Origin: Lumnitzera littorea
Lineage: Eukaryota > Streptophyta > Magnoliopsida > Myrtales > Combretaceae
Assembly (NCBI GenBank): GCA_024138015.1
Contig: JAMXBB010000009.1
Location: 37,035,787-37,099,786 of the forward strand
Direction of reading: 5' to 3'
Length of the DNA: 64,000 nucleotides
Shown: piece by piece, positions 45,420 to 56,054 of the stretch
How positions within the stretch are numbered: the stretch's first letter is position 1
Layout of the letters: each line of letters starts with the position of its first letter
Notes under the pieces: model-generated
Seen by the model: only the letters and a program-made list of their open reading frames with translations
The model's database searches: none
Told to the model about the DNA's origin: nothing
Program-made: the position numbers and the translations under genes

Positions 45420-46680
45420 AGAAGTCTTGGATGGATCTAATTATAGACTATTTGAAGGACAATATTCTTCTTGATGATAAGAAAGAAGCTCGTAGGTTGA
45501 TTTATCAAGCCGCAAATTATATGCAGATTGATGACAAATTGTACAAGCCCAGCCTTTCCCAACCTTATCTTCAATGCCTTCCATCAAAGGACATACAACA
45601 AATACTAACCGAGTTATACGGTGGTATTTGCAGTAACCATGTGAAGGGTCGAACCCTATATGTCTGCATACTACAACTCGACTATTATTAGCTAACTATG
45701 AGAGATGATGAAAAATCTACTATTCAGTAATGTTTGTAATGCTAGAAACATGAGGCACTGAGCTATGCGCCTTCTACTAAACTACAAAACCTCACTGGCC
45801 CTTGGCCCTTCGCTCAATGGGGATTAGATATACTTAAACCATTTCCAAAGTCTATAGCCTAGCAACAATTTGTCATAGTTTCCGTGGATTATTTGACAAG
45901 GTAGGTGGAGGCCAAAGCAGTGGCTAGAATCACCGAACAAAAGGTCGAAGCTTTTGTTTTGAACTTCATCATGTCGAGGTTTGGGGTTCCATTTATGATA
46001 ATCACTAACAATGGACCATAGTTCGATAATGACAAGTTCCAAGCATTTCGAGAAAAACATTACACTCGTCTGAATTAGATTTCAATGGCTCATCCTCAAA
46101 CCAATGGATAAGTAGAAGCTATTAATAAGATCATCTTATATAGTTTGAAGAGGAAAGTTGACTAAGCCAAAGGAAAATGGGTTAATGAATTGCTGAGTAT
46201 TTTATGGGGGTATAGGATTACCTACTGGACATCAACTAGTGAAATACCCTTTAAACTCGCATATTGGTCAGAAGTAGTCCTATCGACCGAGATGGATTTA
46301 CTTAATCTTTGTATGTAGAGCTTTGATATAATGGCTAATCAAGTTGGCCTTACCGCTAATTTAGATACAATTAAGGAGATAAGAGATATTGTAAGGACAA
46401 GAGTTGTTGCATAGTAACATAAAATAGCTAAGTACTACAATCAAAGGGTAAAACACAAGGTATTTTAGCTTGGAGATTTGGTTCGTAGAAAATTAGAAGC
46501 AACTAGCGCTCAAGAGAACCAAGGGAAGCTCAGTGCAAATTAGGAGGATCCTATTAGGATCTACGAAGTCGTAGGTGAGGGGGCTTATCGACTAGAAAGG
46601 TTGGATGCAACAATCATCCCTTAGACATGGAATTTTGAGAATTTTAAGCTTTACTTTGCTTAGTTCCTTTTCAATTATGG
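45401..46680 (+). pseudogene. Tat integrase
   Basis: Zinc-binding part at 45401-45691: KKEARRLIYQAANYMQIDDK, LYKPSLSQPYLQCLPS and ELYGGICSNHVKGRTL. Core near 45800-46160: GPWPFAQWGLDILKPFP (first Asp), VSVDYLTR.VEAKAVA, FGVPFMIITNNGP.FDN (second Asp now Asn), AHPQTNG.VEAINKIIL (Glu). Then WGYRITYWTSTSEIPFKLAY. At least three stops stand in place of conserved Trp or Gln (TAG for TGG, TAG for CAG, TAA for CAA). Ends near 46680. Confidence 0.88.
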
Positions 46681-47234
46681 TTTGTTTCTATTTCCATTTT
46701 GAACGTTGTAAGGCAATGGCCTACATCTTGTTTCAAGTATGAAATGTTCATTTTAAGTTTGTGAGTATCTCTACTTTCAGTTATTTTTATTCCCAATCAA
46801 TGCATGATTAATGAATTAACGAAGTTCTAGCTATATAATGAACGAACTAATACTTAATAAGTTCAAACCTATAACAGTTAATGAGCTTAATAATTATTGA
46901 TGAGTAACGTCAACTCTTCTTTAAAAATATGCCAAGGAAGTAGAGAACGAACTCTATTATGCCTTTAACAGGTAATCTACGGCTAAGGAAATAAACACTA
47001 GTTCACATCCTATGTAGCTAATGAATGCTATGTCTAGGAAAAGACATTTAAGAAGCGTATAAAATAAAACGTGCCAAGAATAAAAAGCGTAAATGCCAAA
47101 CATCTCATTACAATGGAAAGTCAATGTCCCGACCATATTAAGTCCACACAATAATCATGAAAACATGGTACAAATTGGTTGATCATTTAAGAATCCAGAA
47201 CATTATTGCTCTTGGATTGAGCGAAAGTGTTGTC
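46681..47234. other. Tat element 3' region
   Basis: AT-rich, between the integrase end and the stop of the antisense gene. No coding sequence recognised. Confidence 0.5.
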
Positions 47235-49935
47235 TTAATCAGTAGAGCACGGGACCCTTTTAGAGCTTACTTCTTTCTCGATACTAAGGGTTTTGGAGTA
47301 GGTAGATGTCTCTTTACGAACATAAGGGCTCTCCTTTGATGATGGTTCCTTGTCATCAGCAGGAACTTCAATATTAGCTTCCACATTACCATCCTGTCAT
47401 TGAACCTTTATCTCTGCTTCTTTACCAACCTTGTCATCGCTATTACTTCCATCATTATCATCAACATCAATAAAGTCTAATCATGACAATTCATAATCAA
47501 GGTGAACCTTTAAGATCTCCTTTCTCTCTTGTTGGACCCCTTACAAAAGCTTTGTTTGGAGGAAATCTTCGTACTGCCGACTAAGAGTCATAATTTCCAG
47601 TGCTTCCTCTATAGAGGGCTTCTTTTTTGCCGCCTCTACTAATTCGACAACACTAGTCTCGAGCTTAGAGCCATTTATCTCCAATTCCTTTATTTGCCTT
47701 AACCTATAGTCCTCATCACTCATCGAGGTTATTATTCATCCTAACCCCCAGCACTCCTTTCGCTTTTTGCAACTCTTCCTTCAAGCCCTCAACCTCTTTA
47801 TACAGCTCTTCATTCTTGACCTTGAGGCCCGAGACTTTATCGACCACCAAGAAATGTGCCAACTTCTGGGGAAAAAGCTCTTCTTATAGTTTCATATCCT
47901 CCATCTCAGCCTTAATTCTCGCACTCTCAGCCACGACAGTTTGAGCCTTTGAAGAGTTATAAGCTTTCTCAACCTTCTGCAATAAATTAACAAAGCCAAA
48001 TAAATTCGTTGCTTCTCAACAAAACAATGAAATGTAAATATTACCTTCTTCATTTTTTCTCAACTTCATCTAGAGCTATCAAAACATGACTGCTAAACTA
48101 CACACAAACAAAATTATGTCAGCAACAAAACATGAGCCATAAATGAAAAGGTGATTGTTACTTACATCATATAACTTAGCAACAATATGACCTTTGTTGC
48201 AACCATCTACTATGTCTATATCCTTCTTTGTAATATCCTTATCCCTTGGGAGAGTGACTCCTTCCATTAGGAATAAGGGTTGTATCCTATCACCCAAGGC
48301 CGAATCAATGTGTAAGATATTCTAGCTCTAGCTTAGCATGAAGCATTCACCTACTTCACAACTGGGGACAAACTTGATAGAACCGATGTTAAAAGCTTTA
48401 TTTCTCAAAGCCTCCTTCGTCCTATCATCCAAACCTTTGCTTTTTTTGGATGAAGGTTAATCGGCAAGCTCTTTCCTACTTCTTCTTTTTTTTTTTTTTT
48501 TTAGGACTTGGCTCAGTGTTTGTTTAGCCTGATAGATTGTTTGCCACCTCCTAAGGAATAACCTTGACACTACTGTTACCAGCAGTCTCTTGGCTAGATT
48601 TACGTGGCACTTCTACTGAAGGAATGTTTATCGAAGAAGGATTGCTTTAAGTTGTGTAGCCTCAATAGCTTCTATCTGTTTAATCCCCTAACCCTTATCA
48701 GTGGGAGAGGTGCCCTTCTTTTCGGAGTAGCAACCTCCCTCATAACTTTCTCCTAGATAATCTTTTTTAGTAAAGCCAACTAACTAATAGGAACTTTTGC
48801 AACCGCGCACTTATCAAGCTTATGTTTTTTTGGCTTTTGCCTAAGCCAATAATTTTGCGGGATCTACATCCCTAACACCCATTCCTGCATAAAACAAATA
48901 AGTGTTATAAGCAATAAAAGGAAAAAATCAAAACTTAAAAAATCCATACCAAGCGAAGCTCAAAGGCAACTATTCTCCCCCCAAGACATGGGAACAACTT
49001 TCCTCTTATTGCTCTACTCGACACAATAGGTAAACTAACACCTACCTTCATCATAAAAAAAGATTAGCTCCCCCTGTTTATGACATTTTATTATTCTTTC
49101 AACATCCTAGATTGACACCTTATCACCTCTTCTCTCCTTAATTTTCCTAGCTACAGCAATGTCATTCGGCATTAACTCAATGTCTTTGGTACAGATGGGC
49201 TTAGTCCACTAGGTCTAAAAATCCAAATCCTCATCTAATTTAATAGAAAAAAAAAAACTTAGCATGCCACTTGTGGATTTTAGACCTTAACCCATCCATA
49301 AATTTTCACCCATGTAAAGCCACTGTGAAATACCAACTATCAGGTTGCCTCCTTATTGTGAAGAATCTGAATAATTAGGCCGTGGCCCTAATCTCAATTT
49401 CTTCACATATTATCTCAAATGCTATGAGAAGCCTATAAATGTTCAATGAAAACATACTCAACGCAACCTAGAAACAATTAAAGAATTATTTGACAAAGGT
49501 AGAGAATGGGAAGCGTAGTCCAAAATCAAGGTATTGCAGATATGTATGAAATTTACGATTCCTCAAAAAACATACCCTTTCATCCTCCCTTAGCCTATGC
49601 AAATTTCATGTTTTAGGAAGATCTCATCAGTATTTATTATACTTCAAGACAAGTGTTTTAATAACACCACTCACCACTATATCCAGAGAATCAACATTAT
49701 AAACTACGTTATTGTACAAATACTTAGCAATTGACATTCCTTCCTTACCATCAAGATAGTTATCTACTGAAAGAGCATTAATATGAATGATTTTTTCCCA
49801 TCACTCCATTGTACTATCTACCAAACTACTTGAAAAACATGTTAAATTGTTCATTTTTCAAGGGAGAAAAGTAGCCTCGGACTTAGTTGCTTTAGAATCT
49901 AAAAGTATAGGTTGACGAATGACCCTTCAAACCAT
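47235..49935 (-). pseudogene. Antisense gene in the Tat element (PF04195-like), with introns
   Basis: A long decayed gene on the strand opposite to gag-pol, between integrase and the 3' LTR. Probable start MV.RVIRQPILLDSKATK at 49935. Then LDFGLRFPFSTFVK, VALSMFSLNIYRLLIAFEII and RRQPDSWYFTV at 49330-49540, the pattern of the plant putative-gypsy-type transposon domain. The C-terminal third is coiled coil (AESARIKAEMEDMK; LYKEVEGLKEELQKAK at 47740-47960), then MSDEDYRLRQIKELEI and an acidic tail ending EVSSKRVPCSTD at 47235. Three short GT..AG introns are predicted: 48885-48949, 48098-48165 and 47977-48044. The exon frame is kept across the second; the first was not verified; the third needs a 1-base change in an A-run. 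Many stops. Antisense genes at this place are known from Tat elements such as maize Grande. The function is unknown. Confidence 0.7.
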
Positions 49936-50497
49936 AGCTAATTGAAGTTTATGTTGTCAAAAACTACTCACCTGTATGAAAAAGTCATGAACTAGATGAA
50001 AACTTATAAGATGGAATGTCGAAAGTTGATGAAAGTTCTGAGAGTGGATATGAATGAGAAAAGAGCAAGAAATTTTTATCAATGTGGAAAAATCGTTTAT
50101 ATATGGATATTTTCTCCTCATAACCTTAACACGCTTCTAATAAAGATGAGGTTTTTTATTAGATGGTCGTGTATAGATGGATGACACGTGCCATGAGTCA
50201 GAAATCCAATGGTTATTGTATTACCAAGAGTTATCAGCCCCAACAGTATAATTATGGCTGGTATGACAATTGTCAAACTTGCTACAGCAAAAAGTGAATG
50301 GGCAGGAAAGTTAAAAAGATTGCAACCTTTCACTTAGGATTCGATTCATCTCATTTTGAAATCAAAATCAAACTTTCTCATGTCACTTAGCATTTAGAAA
50401 ACTTATTTTGGTCTTAATTACCTAGCTTCCCAAACTAAGTATTGAGTTTTATTTACTTCCATAGTTAAATTCTCGACTACAGGAGTTAGAGGGCAAA
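49936..50497 (+). other. Tat element region before the 3' LTR, with polypurine tract
   Basis: Presumed promoter side of the antisense gene. The purine-rich AGGAGTTAGAGGGCAAA at 50481-50497 lies directly before the LTR and is the likely polypurine tract. The small ORFs at 49996-50333 are not supported. Confidence 0.6.
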
Positions 50498-50996
50498 TGT
50501 TGATAGTTAGATTTCATTTTAAAATATTAGTCAACCATGCAGTTGCTAAGAAGATGACCAATACTTCTTTTTGCCAATGCTAAATGAAGCTTAGTCCACT
50601 TGATGGGCCTTTAAACTCAGCCTATTCATATATCCAGTTTGAACTTAAGAATGTGGCATGAACAGTTACAATCTAGTACAATCTCATTACATAATTACCT
50701 ACTACTTCTATATTTTAAGCATGTACACAATTATAAGATCTCCATGTGGCCGATGACCAATGATTAATTGCTATTACAGACACCTACCGTTTGCCTATAA
50801 ATACGGAAAGACTACTACATTGTAAAAAATCTCTTACAACCTTTGACTTTATACTCATTTACTTATATATCTCTAAAACAATTATCAACTTAAGCATTGG
50901 GGTGGTTGCATTGAACTAACCTCGACACCACTTAACCTCTACTTTTTTTTTTTTTTCTGCAAGAACCAAGCTTTATCCAAAAATCAGCTGACAACA
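50498..50996 (+). mobile_element. Tat element 3' LTR (499 bp)
   Basis: TGTTGATAG...GACAACA, followed by GATTA. A poly-T run at 50943-50956 accounts for part of the length difference from the 5' LTR. Confidence 0.92.
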
Positions 50997-51001
50997 GATT
51001 A

Positions 51002-51606
51002 ACTCAAGTTCCACCATACCATCCATGTTAATGTGCAAGTTTCTTTAGCGATGTGTTTTTGGAGAAGGATAAAGTTTTTCCGGAGATGAAATCGTGATCT
51101 AAGGATTCTTGGGGCTATTTTCGTCTGTGATCTTTATTGTCTTCAAAAGACGTGACTGTTTGGGAAGGAAAAGACTTAACAGTTGATTCAACATCTTTTC
51201 GTATCTTGTCCTTACTTCATAACTGCTCCTTGCCATTTAATGGACTCTTTGGTTAATTTTGGCCTATATTAATTTCTTTTTCAAAATTTGCAGCCTCTTT
51301 CGCACTTTTCCCAACCAGTAGTTGTGATTTATTATAATCTTAGGGTTGCAAAGTTGTTGAGCCTTTTTTACCCTGCACACATCCTGTCTTCGCAGGCTTC
51401 AATTGTCCTCTACCGGATCTTCTAACTCTGACTTCAGTCTACCCATTACATGCGGCCTGCTCACAAAGGGAGTTACCCCGTTTATTTGCACGAAGGCAAT
51501 CATCCTTCTCTAGAATTTCTGACTGGTTATTCTCCTTCATTCCTTATCCAGTTTTCTTCATCTCATGCACAAAATTAATGTGACGAGTCATTTTTTCCTT
51601 TAAATG
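51002..51606 (-). pseudogene. LINE-B ORF1 linker between two insertions
   Basis: Minus-strand frame reading from 51590: MTRHINFVHEMKKTG.GMKEN, SEILEKDDCLRANKRGNSLC, GRGQLKPAKTGCVQGKKGST, KIRKDVESTVKSFPSQT. It is hydrophilic and Lys/Ser-rich like the region between the zinc knuckle and the C-terminus of plant LINE ORF1. By position it joins 53000 (through the foldback element) to 43647 (through the Tat element). No named domain. Confidence 0.55.
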
Positions 51607-51952
51607 TAAGAGTTTTGTAATTCTTTAGTGCGAGAGGCGAAAAATAGTACAAAAATAGGACATTCTAAGTAAAATTTATGAAAATGGTACAATGAAGACA
51701 TACACAAAGTGCATGGATTATTTATACTGAAAGCGAACTCCACAAGCGCGCTTTTAATAATTGCAAAGAAGGTGTATATCAAATGTACACCTTCCTTATA
51801 AAGAAAGCACATACCAAAAGTGTGCCTTCCTTATAAAGAAGGCAGGAAGGTGCATTGTTGAAGTGCACTTTCCGCAGTAGATACCGCCAACTTCTCATAA
51901 ACGCCGTACAAGTTGACCTCAAACATTACATACAAGAGAAGCCGTCACCTAG

Positions 51953-52108
51953 CTACCACCATCACCACCTACTCTAGATCCTCATATAAATTTCACCAAT
52001 ACTCCTCCTCAGCCATCAAATCCTGTACCGTTGGAGGGACTATCTACTCGCAGGCCATCATTATTAGCTCGTTTTGAAAAACAATTAACTAAATCTAAGA
52101 AGAAGTAG
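51953..52108 (+). pseudogene. Short Pro-rich C-terminal-like frame in the foldback element
   Basis: Fifty-one codons and a stop: LPPSPPTLDPHINFTNTPPQ, PSNPVPLEGLSTRRPSLLAR, FEKQLTKSKKK. Too short for the family to be named; it looks like the tail of a longer nuclear or transposase-like protein (Pro-rich then Lys-rich). No start is visible. It may be the last remnant of a transposase or of a captured gene. Confidence 0.35.
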
Positions 52109-52880
52109 TTGTAAATAACTACATTTTTATTACTTAGTTTGATTATCATGTATTCTCGATATCTATTACTTACTATGTAAATGGTTTTTGTAAATGATAT
52201 TTCATATTATATTATTATTCACTTACTATTGATAGTTTACTGTATATATACTTTTTATATACTATACCTTCTTTTAACAGATTTAATTGGTAGTTTAGTA
52301 AATCATTTAAACTGACTAGCTATGGTAATACTTCTCGTAGGTAAACACTAAATAAAAAAAAAAAAAACATTGGCATTGCCCAAAATAAACGAAATGTTAG
52401 CTAAAAAATAAAAAGGCACATGCTTAAATTACACCTTATTAATTATACTGAACGTGCACTTAAAAGGGAGTGTGAATTATACTTAGGAGCGGAATAGGCA
52501 ACTAGCCCATCATATTGAAAGCCATTAGGTATGGAGAGTCAATACTTAGCTAAAGAGAGTATAAAGCGTGAATTAAAGTTACGCAGTAGTGACACTAAAA
52601 GCGCGCGACAATGACACTGAAGGTGCATTCAAGGGCCCGGAGGAGTTGTTAACACTCAAGGAGTTGGTAACATTAAAGGCATGCTCAAGGGATGTATCTT
52701 CTTATTGACACTGGAGGCGTATCCCAAAAACGTGCCTTCTTAGTAAAAGTGTAGGTGTATTCAAGAAATGCACCTTCAGTTCCAATAATGAAGACACGAT
52801 CCTGGTTTGCGCCTTCCATACCAATACTAAAGGTACGTTCCATGAGCATACTTTCAGTATAAAAAATCCATACATAGTAT

Positions 52881-52905
52881 AGGCACGTGCAAAGTGCACG
52901 TGCCT
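52881..52905. repeat. Perfect 10-bp hairpin with two CACGTG boxes
   Basis: AGGCACGTGC, a 5-base loop, then GCACGTGCCT. Each arm holds a G-box core. It lies within the right inverted-repeat arm. Confidence 0.9.
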
Positions 52906-52994
52906 TCACCACACCATTTTTGAAAATTTTACTCAAAATACTCTATTTTTATACTGTTTTTCACTATTCATACTAAGGAAGTACAAAACTCTTA

Positions 52995-53971
52995 AACATA
53001 AAAGAATTTCTCGTCAGGCATTGTGAGCAAGCATGATTAATACATCCACAATCATCATAAACTCGTGGAAGTGCTCCATAAAAAATTTTGTATGATATTT
53101 AATTTATGATCATTGTATGTCTTAACAACTTGTACGTTTTAATAGCTTATCCATATTAGCTTGCACACAAATTCTTGTAAATCAGCTATGTTTCATCTTT
53201 ATTGTGACCGACTTAAAATGGAGAACTGATCCAATATTTTTCGCTATTCTTTTGATGGCCATTGATAAGAATAACTCGATAGGTAATCTAGAAATTCTAA
53301 CCTACACTACCATGGAGTTAAAATCAAATATTTCTAATTGAAGGTCAGATTTCTACTGCTTTCAGTTAGATAGTATTCATTAACAAACCATAAATAATTT
53401 CGAGTAATTCAATAAAAGTTCTCTATACTATTCACTGAGATGATATAGTATCCAGCACCCAAGTGAATTAGTTTAAAAGGGAGAATTGTCACCCACATTT
53501 TATTCAATCTGTTACTAAGGATCTTATACCTAAGGTTAGGACCCATTAATTTGGCGACAAGACATATAGCATATCCTTCTCAATATTAGAGAAATTTACG
53601 TAGCAAACATCCTCTTCTGCTTCTTGATTTAATTGTGTTTCTTCTTCTTTCGCATTACCTTCCTCGATATCACGGTCCATGCGAACATTTAACTTTGCCC
53701 GAGCAAAGCAAAAATTTTCATTCGCAGCCGGCACATTAGTCAAAAGAATATCTTCAAAAGATGATTTCCCTGGCCTAGTTGACGAGCCCGTCCTGTTATC
53801 CTCTTCCATCGAGTAACAACTCAACTTGTCGGATCCATTATCAACAGCCAATCTCGTCCGACTTCTGCAAGATCTGTCACTCTCAATGTCTTTGCCAAAC
53901 CCTAGGTCAGCCTCGGTATCTGAGGGAATGGAAATGGATAATGTCCTTTTTTCCTTTTTTCTTTTGTTCAT
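52995..53971 (-). pseudogene. LINE-B ORF1 N-terminal part (DUF4283 and zinc knuckle)
   Basis: Open from MNKRKKEKRTLSISIPSDTE at 53971 to 53546 (141 residues), with an acidic/basic N-terminus and a SFEDILLTN segment. The frame continues as LVAKLMGPNLRYKILSNRLN, KMWVTILPFKLIHLGAGYYI, LILTPW, matching DUF4283. After a frame change come IKRIAKNIGSVLHFKSVTIK and FTRICVQANMDKLL. The knuckle DDCGCINHACSQC at about 53014-53055 keeps C-x4-H-x4-C, but its first Cys is Tyr (TGT to TAT). It looks like a lone host gene at first; the downstream matches show it is LINE ORF1. Confidence 0.82.
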
Positions 53972-56054
53972 TTGCGACCCATTTACTTTCTCTAATTGAA
54001 TAGCACGAAATAGAAAAGTTATTCATTTAGAATGACTATTACCATAATATATTAGAAATTCACATTTCAATGTTTATTTTTTATAAATTTTTATTGTTGA
54101 GATTGTTTATTATAATATTTAATTCGCCTTATTAATTACAGTATGAAGTTACATATATAGAAAAAATATCAATATGTCCCTATTTGATTATTATAAAATA
54201 TAATCAATAGTTATTTACGGATGATATGTCTCATTATTTAAACTTTAAAAAGTAATACTTTATAAAAGGTGATAAACATTCATTGTAAAGAGGGAAATGA
54301 AAACAAAAAAAATTGACTTGAATTAAAATTTTTAGACTATTTTAAAAGTAAATAAGGTAATAGAAAATATATATTTTGAGTATAGTTATTCCACCTCTTC
54401 TTTATTATCTCTAAATAAATAAATTGATAGTTCCCTAATTTTAATCATAACTATAAAGGGAATCGAGAGGAGGTCCAGAACCTTTTTGGATTTTTATAAT
54501 GGAGTTATAAAACTTTGGATTCTTGCACCTAAGTTTTGACGTTCTTTGAATTTTTGCAATCGGAGTCATAAAACTTCAAAATCTATTAATTAACCCTGTT
54601 AACTTCTTCTAAAACATTCAACAAGTACTAAAATTTCAAGGTAATACTAAGTTTTTTCTTTTTTCTTTGACAAAAAATTACACAAGGGATCGTTATATTG
54701 GCCACACGTGAAGGAAAATTATTTAAAACATGCCATAAGCTTAAAAATAGGATATATTAGGACTTGATTACGTGACGTTAAAAGAATCATGACTTGATTG
54801 TTGATATGAAGAATCTTACAACTTAACTCTAAAAGCTCCATATGTTTTAGGATTTCTTGTACATTATTTATGTAAGAAGTAACTAGTTCGATAAAATTTT
54901 AGTGTTTAATGATTTATCTTAACATAGTGCTTCATCATGATACGGATATAAGTTGTAGTGATAAGAACATTATTATCCAGCAATATCGATAATGTTGGAT
55001 GGAAAATCGTTCCTCACTCCTAGCCATTGTGGAAGGGTTCTCTAAATCTTTGACGAACATTATCTTTGTGATTAGGGCTTATTATATCACGTAATGACCA
55101 ACGTTTTGAGTTTACAAGTAATGTCTATGACCAAAATCAGTATGCAACCAAGCCAACAAATATTAATAAATCAATTTTAATATTTGACTCAAAAATTACA
55201 ATTTTATATTGATAAGATATTCACCACTACAATCTCATAAACTAACAAAATCTCTCCCACAATTTATATGAGATTTCACCTAATCACGAGATATTACAAA
55301 ATAATCCTCCTTTAAACATTCAATGTCCTCAACATGATATCTTACAATTAGTTCCAATTTTTCCCCTTTTTAAGTGTACAATTAAGGTAACTCATTACTT
55401 ATAAGTCATTCTAGAAGCACGCAAAAAGTCACTAACCTGATAACACTCCTTACCCTTCTCAAAACTAAAGCCAGACTCGAATCGTCCACCTATTGGTACA
55501 GGGTTGATTGTAATTCCATTTGTAATGCCTTTAACTAAAAACAATAAAAAACCATACCAATAAATATTAATAGGCTCATTTTAACCACTCATTTTAACCA
55601 CTCAACCTAAAAGTCGTAACTTTGTATTAATAAAGTATTCACTTTTTATAACCTTATAAATTAGTACCAAATCTCTCCTACAATCCGTGTGAGATTTCAC
55701 TTAACCATAAGATATTGCATTACAACTTTACATGACCTTAAAAGGTCGAACTTAACTCAATCAAGCCTATTTGGACTCAATTTTTTTTTAAATTATTTTT
55801 TTTTTCATTTTAATTAAAACGATATTAATATACAAATTCAACTCGGACTCAATTAACACTTAATCTCAAGTTAATCAAGCCATATATGATGCATTCCAAG
55901 CTTAACTCAATAAAATAGTTTTAGTAGTTCAACTCAATTATTGTCAAATAGTCAAAATCAAGTATTAAGACAAACTTTTACAATGAACTTATCTATATCC
56001 TATTTGTATGGTAGGGATGCTATAGTTAGCCGATCACATGCAGTGATTATGTCG
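53972..56054. other. AT-rich unclassified region
   Basis: The first few hundred bases may be the LINE-B 5' leader. 55150-55315 and 55545-55730 are diverged direct repeats (AATATTAATA.., TCTCTCCyACAAT..TGAGATTTCAC, AGATATT). No coding sequence seen. Confidence 0.5.

Larger units (their letters stand above)
43653..50996 (+). mobile_element. Tat-lineage LTR retrotransposon, 7.3 kb, TSD GATTA
   Basis: Two LTRs in direct orientation (43653-44139 and 50498-50996) bounded by GATTA at 43648-43652 and 50997-51001, a perfect 5-bp duplication. Inside: the C-terminal part of RT, RNase H, integrase, then a long 3' region with an antisense gene, and a polypurine tract. Primer-binding site, gag, protease and most of RT are missing: the first LTR runs directly into RT at 44139. 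The LTRs differ by roughly 15-20% by eye, so the insertion is old. It sits inside LINE-B. Confidence 0.93.
51607..52994. mobile_element. Foldback-type DNA element with long terminal inverted repeats
   Basis: The left end (TAAGAGTTTTGTA at 51607) and the inverted right end (TACAAAACTCTTA ending 52994) match over at least 170 bp with indels: for example ..GGCGAAAAATAGTACAAAAATAG against GTGAAAAACAGTATAAAAATAG, and GCATGGATTATTTATACTGAAAG against GTATGGATTTTTTATACTGAAAG. It encloses about 1 kb with GTGCCTTC-type hairpins and a 51-codon tail-like frame. It lies within LINE-B ORF1 just after its zinc knuckle. The superfamily is undetermined: no clear 8-9 bp duplication is visible; a TA dinucleotide borders both ends. 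Confidence 0.75.

Noticed and set aside
52685..52936. Two overlapping minus ORFs
   Set aside because: They lie in the inverted-repeat arm of the foldback element and lack any domain.
53546..53971. 141-codon minus ORF that looks like a lone host gene
   Set aside because: Downstream it continues into DUF4283 and a CCHC knuckle, so it is LINE-B ORF1.
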